64,000 bases of DNA from Cesiribacteraceae bacterium YIM B00369 (GCA_017948555.1 JAFMYY010000026.1:335-64334), one strand, 5' to 3'; counted from the stretch's first letter, positions 35,738 to 44,822 are shown. A program made the numbers and translations. Notes: generated from the letters alone by a model not told the origin.

Positions 35738-38700
35738 TTAACTCTCCTCTACTTCAATGGCAAGTTCCCGCAGGTCAACAGGTACTACTCTTGAAACACC
35801 TACTTCGAGCATAGTAACACCGTACATAATGTCGGTGCTGGCCATGGTACGCTTATTATGAGTTACAATAATAAATTGTGAGTCTTTGGAAAACTTCCGG
35901 ATAATATTATTGAACTTATCAATATTGGCATCATCCAGAGGAGCATCCACCTCATCGAATATACAGAATGGTGCCGGCTTAAGCAGGTAAATGCTGAACA
36001 GGAGGGAGGTGGCTGTAAGCGTTTTTTCCCCGCCCGACAGCTGGTTAATGGTAAGCGGCCGCTTTCCTTTAGGCTTTGCCATAATTTCAATAGCCGATTC
36101 CAGCGGATTTTCCGGATCCATAAGCTTCAGGTCGCAGTCATCTTCCTCTGTAAAGAGCGAACGGAATACATTCACAAAGTTTTCCTTAATCTGGTTAAAA
36201 GCGGCCAGGAAAGTCTCTTTTGCAGCTGTGTCTATCTGCTCAATAGTGTTCATGAGCGAGTTTCTGGCATCTGCAAGATCTTTCTTTTGATTGCTTATGA
36301 AGGTATGGCGTTCTCTTATTTCTTCATAAGCTTCCATTGCCATAGGGTTAATGGGGCCTATGCGCTCAAGTTTTTCCTTAGTGGAGCGGACTAATTCCCT
36401 TAATTGTTCTTCAGTTCCCTCATCCTCCTCGGTTTCCTCCATCAGTTTTTCAATATCAACATCAAACTCTACCGAAAGGCGTTCTTTTACATTGCTGAGG
36501 TGTAATTTGCTTTCTGTTTGCTTGTTCTGGAGCTCCATCATCAGGGATTGAGAGCTTTCCCGCTGGCGCTGCAGTTCACGGCCTTCTTTCTCATAACTGT
36601 CAATAAGTTCGCGTACCTTATAATAGTCCTGCTCAGCCTCATTAACAGCCTTCTCCACAACCTCCTTTTCCCGGTACATCTCTACCAGCTCATCGTCCCC
36701 TTCCTCATTCTTTTCCAGCAGGGCATTTATCTCCGCCTCGCTGTCTTCAAGCTGAATCCGGTTTTTAGAAATACGTTCCTGGCTGCTTTCAAAAGCAGTT
36801 TGTTTGTACTCTATTTCCTGTGCTATGCTGTTTACTTTGTTCTCATGCTGGTGGTACAGGAGGTTTTGTTCATTAAAGCGCGATGATTTTTGCTGAAGTG
36901 CTTCATTTTGCAACTGCAGCTCTTCGTTATAATGCGCAATTTTGCCTTCCAGGGATTTTAAAAGCTCTGCTGCTTCAGCTGCCTGTGGTTCCAGCTCAAG
37001 GATTTCCTCCTGCAGCTGTGCAATTTTATTTTCCATCTCTTCCTGGCGGGAAGCCTGATTGCTTAAGATACGGGCCAGCTGCTCCTGCTGCGTACGTACG
37101 CCTACAAACTCCTGTTGCAGGGTATTCAGCTCGCGCTGGAGCTGTTCTATAACTGTTTTCTGAGTGCTGGTCTTCAGGTTGCCCAGCTCAGCAAGAAGCT
37201 TTTCCTGCTCCTGGTTGAGCTTGTTTTGCTCCGTTTCGAGCTCTTCAATTTCCTGCTTTAGTCTTTCCAGGTTTTTTGCGCGGCCAATACGCTTTCCTTC
37301 AAACAAACCAACCGAGCCACCGCTTATGCTGTGGTTTCTGCGGATAATTCTTCCGTTCAGGCTGATGAAGGTACCCGGATTATTCTTAAGGCCGCTGATA
37401 TCTTTTTCCTCAGCCAGGTACACTTCGTTGAATATAAAATCAACAAGTGGCTTGTATTTCGGGTCATATTCGGCAATCTCCCGGGCTGCTTCTGCATCCG
37501 GATAGCTGACTGCCGGGGCAGGGGTAAAGCTTCTGAGATTGTCCAGTATAAAGAAATGGGCACGCCCCCTTGTTGCTTCGTTAAGGAGCGATACTGCTTC
37601 CAGAGCCTGGCCTGCCGATTCCACTACATAATAGTTCATGTAGGGCTCAAGGTAATTCTCTATGCCTACCTTATATTTTTCAGGGCAGGTAATTATATCT
37701 GATAAGAGCGGGATGTTTTTTCCCCAGTCGGTTTTCTTTTTAAGGTAGCGGATGGCTTCCGGAAATCCTTCAAGGTTATCGACGAGGCTTTTAGTAAGGT
37801 TATACTCATTCTGGCGGGAGTCAAGCTTCCGTACAGTCTGCGCCAGCTGGTCCTTCTGCCTGTAATTGGTGTCGTTAAGTTCCAAAATTCGCTCCTGCAG
37901 GGCCTCTTCCTGTGCCTTAAGTTTGTCAAGGTATTCTTCCTTCTCCAGAAGCTGCTCCCGTAAATCCTCCATTTTCTCCTCAAACAGGGCAAGGCTGCTG
38001 CTTTGCTCAGAGGAGTCCAGTGTGGTTTTCTCCAGCTCCAGCTTCAGGGAGGAAAGCTGCATTTGTTTAATTTCCAGCGCTTTTGTTTGCTGGTACGAAC
38101 GGTCCTGGAGCTGGCGGGCCTGCTGGTTGGTCAGGTTTGCCTCCTCCCGTACGCTGCTGGTAAGATTTTTTTGCTCCTCATAGGCTTCTTTGAGCTCGTC
38201 CAGAATGGCCTTTGTTTCAGCCAGCTGTTTTTCTGCCACCAGCTGTTCTTCCTGAAGGCTTTTAATGCTAAAGGCAGCCCGTTCGTTGCTCTGGCGGTCC
38301 TGCTCAAGCTGTTCCTGCAGGTTGTCGCGCTTATCAGTCAAAAAGCGCATCCGCTCATTCTTGATCTTTTTTTCGCTTTCCTGCTGGCGGATCTTATTTA
38401 CATATTCATTAAGCGCTTTCTGGCGCGATACAAGCAGCTTTTCCTTGCCAATCATGCCGGATTTAGCTTCTTCTATCAGGGTGTCTTTTTCAGCCAGGCG
38501 GGCATCCATGTTCGACTTGCGGTCACTTTCGACCTGGATTTGCTTTTGCAGGCTGAGAAATTGCTCAGTGTGTTTTGCAATGGATTTGCGGGCCAGCAAA
38601 ATACTCCATTCCTTGTATTCAAGCTTTAGATTATAATATTTTTCAGCCTGCTTGGCCTGCTTTTCAAGGGCTTTTAAGTTTTTTTCAATCTCATAAAGCA

Positions 38701-39280
38701 GGTCTTCCACACGGTCCAGGTCGGCATCGGTATCCTGCAGCTTTTTAAGCGTTTCCTTTTTTCGGCTTTTAAATTTTGATATTCCTGCAGCTTCCTCAAA
38801 AAGGGCACGGCGTGAACCTTCCTTATCATTAAGGATCTCGTCTACCATTTTAAGTTCTATAATGGCATAACTGTTAGAGGCAATGCCGGTATCCATGAAG
38901 AGGCCGGTAATGTCTTTAAGCCTGCACTGCACGCCATTAAGCTCATACTCGCTCTCGCCGGTGCGGTAATAGCGGCGGGTAATGGTAACATGGGAATATT
39001 CGGTAGGCAGCAGATTGCGGTTATTGTAAAAAGTAAGAGAAACCTCAGCCATTTGAGTAGGCTTGCGGGTTTTAGTACCATTAAAAATAACGTTCTCCAT
39101 TTTATCTGACCGGAGGGCGCGGGTTTTCTGCTCGCCCAGTACCCAGCGGATGGCATCGACCACATTGGACTTTCCGCACCCGTTAGGCCCTACAATGCCT
39201 GTAATGCCCTGGTCAAAGTGTATTACTACCTTATCACCAAAGCTTTTAAATCCTTTTATTTCTAATTTGGTCAGCTGCAT
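35738..39280 (-). CDS. smc: Chromosome segregation ATPase SMC
   Basis: 1180 residues, full length. The N-terminal Walker A is VGPNGCGKSNVVDAIRWVLGEQ (about 30-50). A long coiled coil is broken by a hinge (about 510-650, with YLEPYMNYYVVESAGQALEAV and the G-rich RRNHSISGGSVGLFEG loop). The C-terminal head has the ABC signature LSGGEKTLTATSLLFSIYLL and Walker B APFCIFDEVDAPLDDANI. It organises and separates chromosomes as a dimer with ScpAB. Codon use is like the neighbours. It reads on one strand with ppk2 downstream. Confidence 0.97.
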   Translation of the reverse strand: MQLTKLEIKGFKSFGDKVVIHFDQGITGIVGPNGCGKSNVVDAIRWVLGEQKTRALRSDKMENVIFNGTKTRKPTQMAEVSLTFYNNRNLLPTEYSHVTITRRYYRTGESEYELNGVQCRLKDITGLFMDTGIASNSYAIIELKMVDEILNDKEGSRRALFEEAAGISKFKSRKKETLKKLQDTDADLDRVEDLLYEIEKNLKALEKQAKQAEKYYNLKLEYKEWSILLARKSIAKHTEQFLSLQKQIQVESDRKSNMDARLAEKDTLIEEAKSGMIGKEKLLVSRQKALNEYVNKIRQQESEKKIKNERMRFLTDKRDNLQEQLEQDRQSNERAAFSIKSLQEEQLVAEKQLAETKAILDELKEAYEEQKNLTSSVREEANLTNQQARQLQDRSYQQTKALEIKQMQLSSLKLELEKTTLDSSEQSSSLALFEEKMEDLREQLLEKEEYLDKLKAQEEALQERILELNDTNYRQKDQLAQTVRKLDSRQNEYNLTKSLVDNLEGFPEAIRYLKKKTDWGKNIPLLSDIITCPEKYKVGIENYLEPYMNYYVVESAGQALEAVSLLNEATRGRAHFFILDNLRSFTPAPAVSYPDAEAAREIAEYDPKYKPLVDFIFNEVYLAEEKDISGLKNNPGTFISLNGRIIRRNHSISGGSVGLFEGKRIGRAKNLERLKQEIEELETEQNKLNQEQEKLLAELGNLKTSTQKTVIEQLQRELNTLQQEFVGVRTQQEQLARILSNQASRQEEMENKIAQLQEEILELEPQAAEAAELLKSLEGKIAHYNEELQLQNEALQQKSSRFNEQNLLYHQHENKVNSIAQEIEYKQTAFESSQERISKNRIQLEDSEAEINALLEKNEEGDDELVEMYREKEVVEKAVNEAEQDYYKVRELIDSYEKEGRELQRQRESSQSLMMELQNKQTESKLHLSNVKERLSVEFDVDIEKLMEETEEDEGTEEQLRELVRSTKEKLERIGPINPMAMEAYEEIRERHTFISNQKKDLADARNSLMNTIEQIDTAAKETFLAAFNQIKENFVNVFRSLFTEEDDCDLKLMDPENPLESAIEIMAKPKGKRPLTINQLSGGEKTLTATSLLFSIYLLKPAPFCIFDEVDAPLDDANIDKFNNIIRKFSKDSQFIIVTHNKRTMASTDIMYGVTMLEVGVSRVVPVDLRELAIEVEES

Positions 39281-39314
39281 GCCGTTCTTTTATAACTACT
39301 TACCTATAAACAGA

Positions 39315-39341
39315 CAAATTTAAAATAAATTCTTAAATTTG
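39315..39341. promoter_or_regulatory. Mirror-image pair of -7 elements between smc and a divergent gene
   Basis: CAAATTTA (39315-39322) is an exact -7 box for smc on the minus strand, and TAAATTTG (39334-39341) is an exact box for the plus-strand gene at 39350. The two form an inverted repeat around an 11-base spacer within a 69-base intergenic region. Neither has a good -33 TTG. The plus box ends 8 bases before its ATG. Confidence 0.4.
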
Positions 39342-39349
39342 ATGGTACC

Positions 39350-39994
39350 ATGGAAATCAATCTGGAATTACTTTACGTCGTTATCGGGATTATCTACTTT
39401 ATTTATAATGTAGTAAAGAATCTCCGCAGGAAACCTGTAACCCGTGAAGAAGGTTCCGGGGAAGAGGAAGTGACGGAAGAAACGCCACAACGGCCACACC
39501 GCAGAGAAACCGTTTCGAAGCCTTTTGATGAAAGGGTAGGCAGGCCTGTTAGCAGACCAACCTCTTTTGAGGAATTATTTCAGGAATTTGATGATACAGC
39601 TGCAGAATCCCGCCATAAAGATAAAGCAGAGGAGAAGATAAAAAAGGTAAGAGAGGTGGATGATGAATTCCAGCCCATGTACGATACTCCTGATGTAAAT
39701 TATACAGAAAAGGAAGCTGAAAAAAGAATCCGCGAGACAGAAGCAAGGAAAGCGCTGCAGGAAAAAGCTTCTGCTGTAGAGCGGGCAGAGGCTATAGATA
39801 AGGAACTGAGCAGAAAGTTAAGGGAAGACAGCAGTAAAAGTGTTTCCCCGGCAGCACCGGAAGAGCGGAAGAAGTCCGGTGTTTACCAGCATGAAAATAA
39901 GCGCAGGCAGCAAATCCTGCAAATGCTGAAAAATCCGGACAATATAACCAATACCATTATTACCAGTGAAATCCTGCGAAGGAAGTATTTTTAG
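39350..39994 (+). CDS. Small membrane-anchored charged protein of unknown function
   Basis: 214 residues. One N-terminal helix (LELLYVVIGIIYFIYNVVKN) is followed by a long, highly charged, probably disordered region rich in E, K and R, and a short conserved-looking end (QQILQMLKNPDNITNTIITSEILRRKYF). The helix and short positive segment suggest a cytoplasmic charged tail. No family is recognised. The C-terminal peptide is the part most likely to bind a partner. It is divergent from smc across 69 bases. Confidence 0.65.
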   Translation: MEINLELLYVVIGIIYFIYNVVKNLRRKPVTREEGSGEEEVTEETPQRPHRRETVSKPFDERVGRPVSRPTSFEELFQEFDDTAAESRHKDKAEEKIKKVREVDDEFQPMYDTPDVNYTEKEAEKRIRETEARKALQEKASAVERAEAIDKELSRKLREDSSKSVSPAAPEERKKSGVYQHENKRRQQILQMLKNPDNITNTIITSEILRRKYF

Positions 39995-40073
39995 CAGGCG
40001 ACAGCTTTGCTTCTTCTTCCGTTTCTATTTTCCTGTTTTATAAAGAATGGCGCCCTTATAAACTGCTTGTTTT

Positions 40074-40949
40074 CTAAAAAGTAAGCGTCATTTGTACCCC
40101 ATATGGCAGTGGCTGAATATTCAGGGTAACATCTTCCGGAAGCTGTGCCTTATGAAGGTAAGGAATTAAAATTCCTGTACCAGCTCCTACTAAATAACCT
40201 GTAATGATATCTGTAGGGAAATGTTTTCCGGAAGTGAAGCGCCAGTACCCGATGGCGCCTGGTATTACTGCTGCTCCGGACCATGCTGCCAGTTTCCAGC
40301 CGGGTTTCTCTGCATATCTGTTTACCATGTAGGCAGTTAAAAAACAAAAGGACGCGGAAGTGGATACATGGCCTGAAAAATAGGAATGGCGTGCCCCAAC
40401 GGATAGTTTGTCAGACATTAAAGCTTCAGGATTGTATGCGTAAGGACGTTTCCGTTTGAATAAACCTTTGCTGATACTGGTAAGCCCCCCATTCAGAGCG
40501 GCAGTTTCAAAATACATTATTATAACAGGAGCAAACTCCCGTCTGACAGAGCGTGAGGCTAAAAGGCTTAAAGGAGTTACAGCACTTAAGGTAAGGAGGT
40601 AATCGCTAAGGTTTGCATCCTGGTAACGGTATTGTCTGGTAGCGGCTCTGTCGAATGCATTTACATCCATGGGGTCGAGCGCATTCACCTGTGCTTCTGT
40701 AAGCGGAGGAACCTGCGCCATCAGGTACATTCCCGTAACGGCCATAGCACCGCTGCCCGCCAGAATAGGAAGGTCTTTTCTTAAGCTAAATTCAAAAACA
40801 GGATCAGCATCCCTGAAGCCTTTCTGTTCTTTCTTCTGTAAAGCGGTGTTTTGGGTGTTGTCAGTCTCTTCTTTTTCCTGTGCATGCAGGGGGGGTGTTT
40901 GTGTTGAAAGGGTGATCCAGATAAAAAAGATTGCGTATAAATTTTTCAT
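40074..40949 (-). CDS. PAP2 family phosphatase (membrane-associated)
   Basis: 291 residues with a signal peptide (IFFIWITLSTQTPPLHAQ). The acid phosphatase signature is complete: KGLFKRKRP (KX6RP), YFSGH (PSGH variant) and RFTSGKHFPTD (RX5HX3D). Several hydrophobic helices lie in the second half. Family members remove phosphate from lipid phosphates such as undecaprenyl pyrophosphate or from phosphatidic acid. The exact substrate is not determined. The leader is N-terminal and periplasmic. Confidence 0.88.
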   Translation of the reverse strand: MKNLYAIFFIWITLSTQTPPLHAQEKEETDNTQNTALQKKEQKGFRDADPVFEFSLRKDLPILAGSGAMAVTGMYLMAQVPPLTEAQVNALDPMDVNAFDRAATRQYRYQDANLSDYLLTLSAVTPLSLLASRSVRREFAPVIIMYFETAALNGGLTSISKGLFKRKRPYAYNPEALMSDKLSVGARHSYFSGHVSTSASFCFLTAYMVNRYAEKPGWKLAAWSGAAVIPGAIGYWRFTSGKHFPTDIITGYLVGAGTGILIPYLHKAQLPEDVTLNIQPLPYGVQMTLTF

Positions 40950-41145
40950 GGAGCAGGAAAGATCATAATGATGTGATGAAATAATTTTCTTAACTCTTAA
41001 TTGGTAACAAATAAATAATCTGCTGTTACCATTGTTTTAACACTTTTTGGTTTTGTTTGATTGAAACAGGTAGAAAGGATTATAAAAAGTGGAATGTGAG
41101 TGATGAAATAAGCGGTTACAGGGCTGAATGTGAGAATAAAAAGAA

Positions 41146-41174
41146 AGCTGCCAGTGTACATTACTCTGGCAGCT
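41146..41174 (-). terminator. Hairpin with U-rich tail in a gene-free region
   Basis: A 9-bp perfect stem (41146-41154 with 41166-41174) on the minus strand is followed by TTTCTTTTTATT. A second hairpin (AGACTG with CAGTCT) lies at about 41222-41243. The gap 40950-41433 holds no supported protein gene upstream of this terminator on the minus strand, so it may end a small RNA. A 64-codon frame at 40997-41191 overlaps it and looks spurious. Confidence 0.4.
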
Positions 41175-41383
41175 CCTTCAACATTAACCAATAAAAAAAG
41201 AAAAAAACTTTATGGTTTTATCAGACTGTTGCTCAGGCAGTCTTCAATATGTGCAAATATTCACCTCTTTTTGTTTACGGAAATAAGGATTATTTTTGTT
41301 CTTCATGCAGATGAGAAACAGACGGGTGCTTGTAATTCCATCTTTTTTCTTATATTTAAGAGCGATACCTTATTTTAGGTGCA

Positions 41384-41418
41384 AATTATCAAGTGAAACT
41401 TGAATTATCAAGTAAAAC
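41384..41418 (+). promoter_or_regulatory. Direct repeats, probable operator of the XRE gene
   Basis: AATTATCAAGTGAAAC (41384-41399) is repeated as AATTATCAAGTAAAAC (41403-41418) with a 19-base period, close to two helical turns. Overlapping the first copy is the palindrome TCAAGT-GAA-ACTTGA (41389-41403). It ends 16 bases before the regulator's start codon, which suits autoregulation. Confidence 0.5.
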
Positions 41419-41433
41419 CAAAACAGAATTACC

Positions 41434-41922
41434 TTGGACAGAGAACTTTTATTTGGAGACAATTTCAAGAAGTACCGGAAAAAAAGAGGTATCTCCCAAA
41501 AGGAGTTCGCTCAAATGCTTTTTGAATCCACCGGGAAGAAGCTGACTCTTACCAGTGTGTCCAATTATGAAACAGGGCTTCATATGCCTCCGCCGCAGAT
41601 CCTCCCTGTTATTGCAGATATTCTGCAGGTATCAATTGATGCTTTGTTCGGGGTACAGGAGGTTGCGGAAGTTCCGGTGGCAGCAGCAGAGCAGGAGGCA
41701 GAGGTGGATGAAGTAAAAGAGTGGAAGCAGGAGCTGGAAACACTTGAAAGGGAATTTATCTATTTAAAGGCATCGCAATCGAAATCCATTGAAAGTGAGG
41801 CGGTAAACTATTGTGAAAAGCTGATTACCATTGCCAGAAAGCAGCAGGATGAATTGATAGTGCTTCAGACAGAACTGGCTACTATTCGCGAACTTTTATC
41901 CCTTTTTGGTAGTGACAGGTAA
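41434..41922 (+). CDS. XRE-type helix-turn-helix regulator with coiled-coil tail
   Basis: 162 residues from a TTG start. An in-frame stop at 41413 and the lack of any ATG before the DNA-binding domain leave TTG 41434 as the only good start. The HTH_3 domain spans about 10-73 (FKKYRKKRGISQKEFAQMLFES...TSVSNYETGLHMPPPQILPVIADIL). A linker rich in A, E and V leads to a coiled coil (about 90-155), probably for dimer formation. Directly upstream lie repeated operator-like boxes. It converges with the TPR lipoprotein gene, only 15 bases apart. Confidence 0.85.
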   Translation: MDRELLFGDNFKKYRKKRGISQKEFAQMLFESTGKKLTLTSVSNYETGLHMPPPQILPVIADILQVSIDALFGVQEVAEVPVAAAEQEAEVDEVKEWKQELETLEREFIYLKASQSKSIESEAVNYCEKLITIARKQQDELIVLQTELATIRELLSLFGSDR

Positions 41923-41937
41923 TTAATTTGTTATTTC

Positions 41938-43296
41938 TTATTTCTTATTGAGGTGGCGAAGGGGTTTTCTTTTGTTTAAAATCTCTTCAATATTCAGGTA
42001 AAGCTTTTTATACTCCTTGTTGCGCCTGAAGCTAAGGTAAACTGATACAGAAGCACAGATTAAGAAAAATACAGGAATAAAGAATGCATATTGGATATAT
42101 GTGTTCCTTTTTTCATATTCGGCTATTTGTTCATTCAGCGTATGCTTTTCAATGGCATCCTGAATGGCCTGCTGCTGATTGATTGCTTCCAGCCTTTCTT
42201 TCGTTTCAGAAACGTTCCGGTTATAAGCCAGTAGTTTTTGATTATAGTTTAGTAGCTTCCTGTTGATGTCCGGAATTTCAGAAGGTGTGGGGTTTTCGCT
42301 TACTTTCGTTAATGCTTCACCTAAAAGAGCTAAACTTTCATTGATAGAATTGTCTACTGTTCCGGAGGGGATTTTTTGCAGTCCTTCCTCAAGTGTTGCA
42401 ATCCCTTCAACATTCCTGTTTTCCTGTACAAAGATTTTAGATAAGAGCAAATAACTGGATTGGGCCAGAAGAGGGTCATTTAACTTATTTTTTTCGATAA
42501 TTGACTTTTTTAACCACTCTTTTGCTTTTGAATGTTCTCCTTGCAGGAAATAAGTTTCTCCGATGTTGTGAGAGGCTATTGCTTTTAATTCTGTATTATC
42601 CGAAAGTTTTTCCTGGGTCCGGAGAGTAAGGAAGAAATAGTTATGGGCTGTGTTATAATCTTTCTGTTCCAGAGAAATATTTCCCCAGGTATTATATATC
42701 AGACCTAAGTTGTAAAAGTCTTCTGTGTTTTCTGCTAATTCCTTGCCTAGCTGAAGGTAATGAGCTGCTTTTTCAAAATTTTTCAGCTTTTTATAACCCA
42801 AAGCAATACCACGAAATGCAAGCGCCTTATCTGATGCGGACCCTTCATAGTGGTAAATTTCATTTGCTTTTTCGTAGTAAGAAACAGATGTGTGATAGTC
42901 CTGGTTATTATAAAACTCAGCCCCTAAGTTAGTATATGTATCAGCAAGATTTTTCAAATCACCTGTTTCCTTAAAGAGTCTTGCCGCATCTAAATAGTAA
43001 TAGGTTGATTCTTTGATTTTACCCTTTTTTCCAAGAACATATCCAATTGCTTTATTAGCTTTTGCAAGCCAGTTTTTATTTTGTTCCCTGGTGGAATAAG
43101 ACTTTACCAGCTCTGCATAATGTAAAGCACTGTCAGGATTATTTGTATCTAAATGGAGGTAGAATGTTTCCCAAAGTTGGGTGAGGTGTGTCTCCGGGGT
43201 TGAAATATTTGAGGGGACAGAGTCATCCTTTTTAAATGAGCAACTGAATAGGGATATCTGTAATAATAATAAAAAAATAATACTACGTGTTTTCAT
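41938..43296 (-). CDS. TPR-repeat lipoprotein with C-terminal membrane helix
   Basis: 452 residues from the Met of MKTRSIIFLLLLQISLFSCSFKK; a start 20 codons upstream is less likely because this one gives a proper lipoprotein signal. The lipobox Cys is followed by about eight TPR units (for example LADTYTNLGAEFYNNQDYHTSVSYYEKANEIYH and HNIGETYFLQGEHSKAKEWLKKSI), then a coiled coil and a membrane helix (about 400-420), and a short basic cytoplasmic tail. The layout matches sensor-type TPR proteins of Bacteroidota, but no kinase or DNA-binding domain is attached. Confidence 0.75.
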   Translation of the reverse strand: MKTRSIIFLLLLQISLFSCSFKKDDSVPSNISTPETHLTQLWETFYLHLDTNNPDSALHYAELVKSYSTREQNKNWLAKANKAIGYVLGKKGKIKESTYYYLDAARLFKETGDLKNLADTYTNLGAEFYNNQDYHTSVSYYEKANEIYHYEGSASDKALAFRGIALGYKKLKNFEKAAHYLQLGKELAENTEDFYNLGLIYNTWGNISLEQKDYNTAHNYFFLTLRTQEKLSDNTELKAIASHNIGETYFLQGEHSKAKEWLKKSIIEKNKLNDPLLAQSSYLLLSKIFVQENRNVEGIATLEEGLQKIPSGTVDNSINESLALLGEALTKVSENPTPSEIPDINRKLLNYNQKLLAYNRNVSETKERLEAINQQQAIQDAIEKHTLNEQIAEYEKRNTYIQYAFFIPVFFLICASVSVYLSFRRNKEYKKLYLNIEEILNKRKPLRHLNKK

Positions 43297-43366
43297 AGGA
43301 GCCCTAATACATTTCAACAATATGTAAATTTGAAAAATTATTACGGCTTTACCCAATTAATCCAGG

Positions 43367-43408
43367 AATAAATTGCCTGAAATATTTAATTATCTCAGGC
43401 AATTTATT
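43367..43408. terminator. Symmetric hairpin between two minus-strand lipoprotein genes
   Basis: A perfect 14-bp stem (43367-43380 with 43395-43408) with a 14-base AT-rich loop lies between the small lipoprotein stop and the TPR gene start. It would end the short gene's transcript or set the ratio of the two. Confidence 0.6.
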
Positions 43409-43436
43409 ATTGGATTATATTTTTAATATGGCTTTA

Positions 43437-43595
43437 TTATGGTTTTGCCCTGGGTGCAGGATCGTCTCCGGTTGTTTTACTGACTGACTGCATTTCGAGG
43501 CTGTTAGGTGTAACTTCTGAAGCATCATCTGCACAGGAAACAAGACCGGCGCTTAAAAATGTTACAAAGCAAATGGAAAGGAAAAAGCGTTTCAT
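43437..43595 (-). CDS. 52-residue lipoprotein of unknown function
   Basis: A short gene I read directly from the minus strand. The product has a basic n-region (MKRFF), a hydrophobic core (LSICFVTFLSAG) and a lipobox LVSC at Cys21. The mature peptide is only 32 residues, ends in TTGDDPAPRAKP and contains acidic and serine/threonine-rich stretches. No homologue is known to me. It lies 140 bases upstream of the TPR lipoprotein gene on the same strand and has a hairpin after its stop. Confidence 0.6.
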   Translation of the reverse strand: MKRFFLSICFVTFLSAGLVSCADDASEVTPNSLEMQSVSKTTGDDPAPRAKP

Positions 43596-44020
43596 ATTTC
43601 TTTTGTTTAATTGGTTACGTTTTTATTATGATGTAATATTAGTGCTTAGTTTGGGTATTATAAATCCTAAAATAACCAAAGCCATACGTTTGTAAGTTTT
43701 GTTTTCGATCTGGTTTACTATTGTGGCTGCTATAAATTGCATCTTTCAAAGAATTAAAAGATGTCAGTTTTTGGATGAAAATCCATCTGTAACAATATGT
43801 AATAATTTGCTCGTTTTATTTACTGGATGGAGGTATATATTGAAAAATGGCAAAAACCTTACACGCGAAAATCCATTTTTAGTATTTGTTATAAAGATAT
43901 TCGCTATCAAAATGGCTGTTTCTTTATTAAAATTCACAAAAGGCTTGCACTTTTATGAGTGCAAGGGTCCGCAGTCTGATATTTTTACACTAAGCCAGCA
44001 CTTCTTTAATTTTATTTTTC
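43596..44020. other. Gene-free region with a small hairpin
   Basis: 425 bases, AT-rich. A perfect 7-bp stem CTTGCAC/GTGCAAG (43944-43950 with 43959-43965) has an 8-base loop. A 112-codon frame at 43699-44037 runs into the next gene and has no protein-like features. I see no exact promoter element for the 52-residue lipoprotein. Confidence 0.4.
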
Positions 44021-44821
44021 ATGCCTTATTTTATTGATCAAATGAACCGGACTGTGGAATTGCCTGATCGTCCGGGGCGAATCGTTTCCCTTGTGCCAAG
44101 CCTGACAGAATTGCTGTTTGATCTGGGGCTGGAAAAGGAGGTGTCGGGAATTACTAAGTTTTGTGTTCACCCTCCTCACTGGCGTAAAGAAAAGAAAATT
44201 ACAGGAGGCACGAAGGACTTTCACCCGGATAGAATCAGGGCCTTAAAGCCTGATCTGGTGATTGGAAATAAAGAAGAAAATAGTAAAGCGGGTATAGAAA
44301 GCCTGGGGAAAGAATTTCCGGTGTGGATGAGTGATGTTAATAATGTGAATGATGCCCTTGGAATGGTTCGGCAACTGGGAATTATAACAGGCTGCGAAGA
44401 AGCGGGGAAAAAGATTGCCTCCGGAATTGAAGAAGGATTTAATCAGTTAGTGCCTCTTCAGGAGCATCGGACTTGTTTGTACCTGATCTGGCGGCAACCT
44501 TATATGGCGGCAGGTGGCCTTACTTTTATCAATGATATTCTGAATTGCTGTGGCTTCAGAAATCTGTTGTCGGGGACACCACGGTACCCTGAAGTTTCTG
44601 CAGAAGAACTGACGCAATTAAATCCCGGAATTATTTTGCTGTCTTCTGAGCCTTACTCATTTAAAGAAAGGCATATAACTGAAATAAAAAACCTCTGCCC
44701 GGAAGCAGAGGTCCTTTTAGTGGATGGCGAAATGTTTAGCTGGTATGGGAGTCGTTTGCTTAAAACGGTTCCTTACTTACAAAATCTCCTGCAAAAGTTA
44801 CGGTCAGGCCCGGAGCTTTAG
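44021..44821 (+). CDS. Cobalamin/metal-type substrate-binding protein (BtuF-like)
   Basis: 266 residues with the helical-backbone metal-receptor fold. It opens DRPGRIVSLVPSLTELLFDLGLEKEVSGITKFCVHP, then RIRALKPDLVIGNKEENSKAGIESL and ISAEELTQLNPGIILLSSEPY-like segments. It lacks a signal peptide, as do many Bacteroidota members, so it may act in the cytoplasm or the start may be incomplete. No transporter genes are nearby. It ends one base before the convergent aroA gene. Confidence 0.75.
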   Translation: MPYFIDQMNRTVELPDRPGRIVSLVPSLTELLFDLGLEKEVSGITKFCVHPPHWRKEKKITGGTKDFHPDRIRALKPDLVIGNKEENSKAGIESLGKEFPVWMSDVNNVNDALGMVRQLGIITGCEEAGKKIASGIEEGFNQLVPLQEHRTCLYLIWRQPYMAAGGLTFINDILNCCGFRNLLSGTPRYPEVSAEELTQLNPGIILLSSEPYSFKERHITEIKNLCPEAEVLLVDGEMFSWYGSRLLKTVPYLQNLLQKLRSGPEL

Positions 44822-44822
44822 G

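Noticed and set aside
35738-39280. Many long frames on the opposite strand of smc
   Set aside because: They are shadows of the high-Gln/Glu/Leu coding strand; none has family motifs.
40997-41191. 64-codon minus-strand frame
   Set aside because: Runs through the terminator-like hairpin at 41146-41174 and shows no family or start signal.
43699-44037. 112-codon plus-strand frame before the BtuF-like gene
   Set aside because: Overlaps the next gene's start, has no protein-like composition, and lies in AT-rich non-coding DNA.
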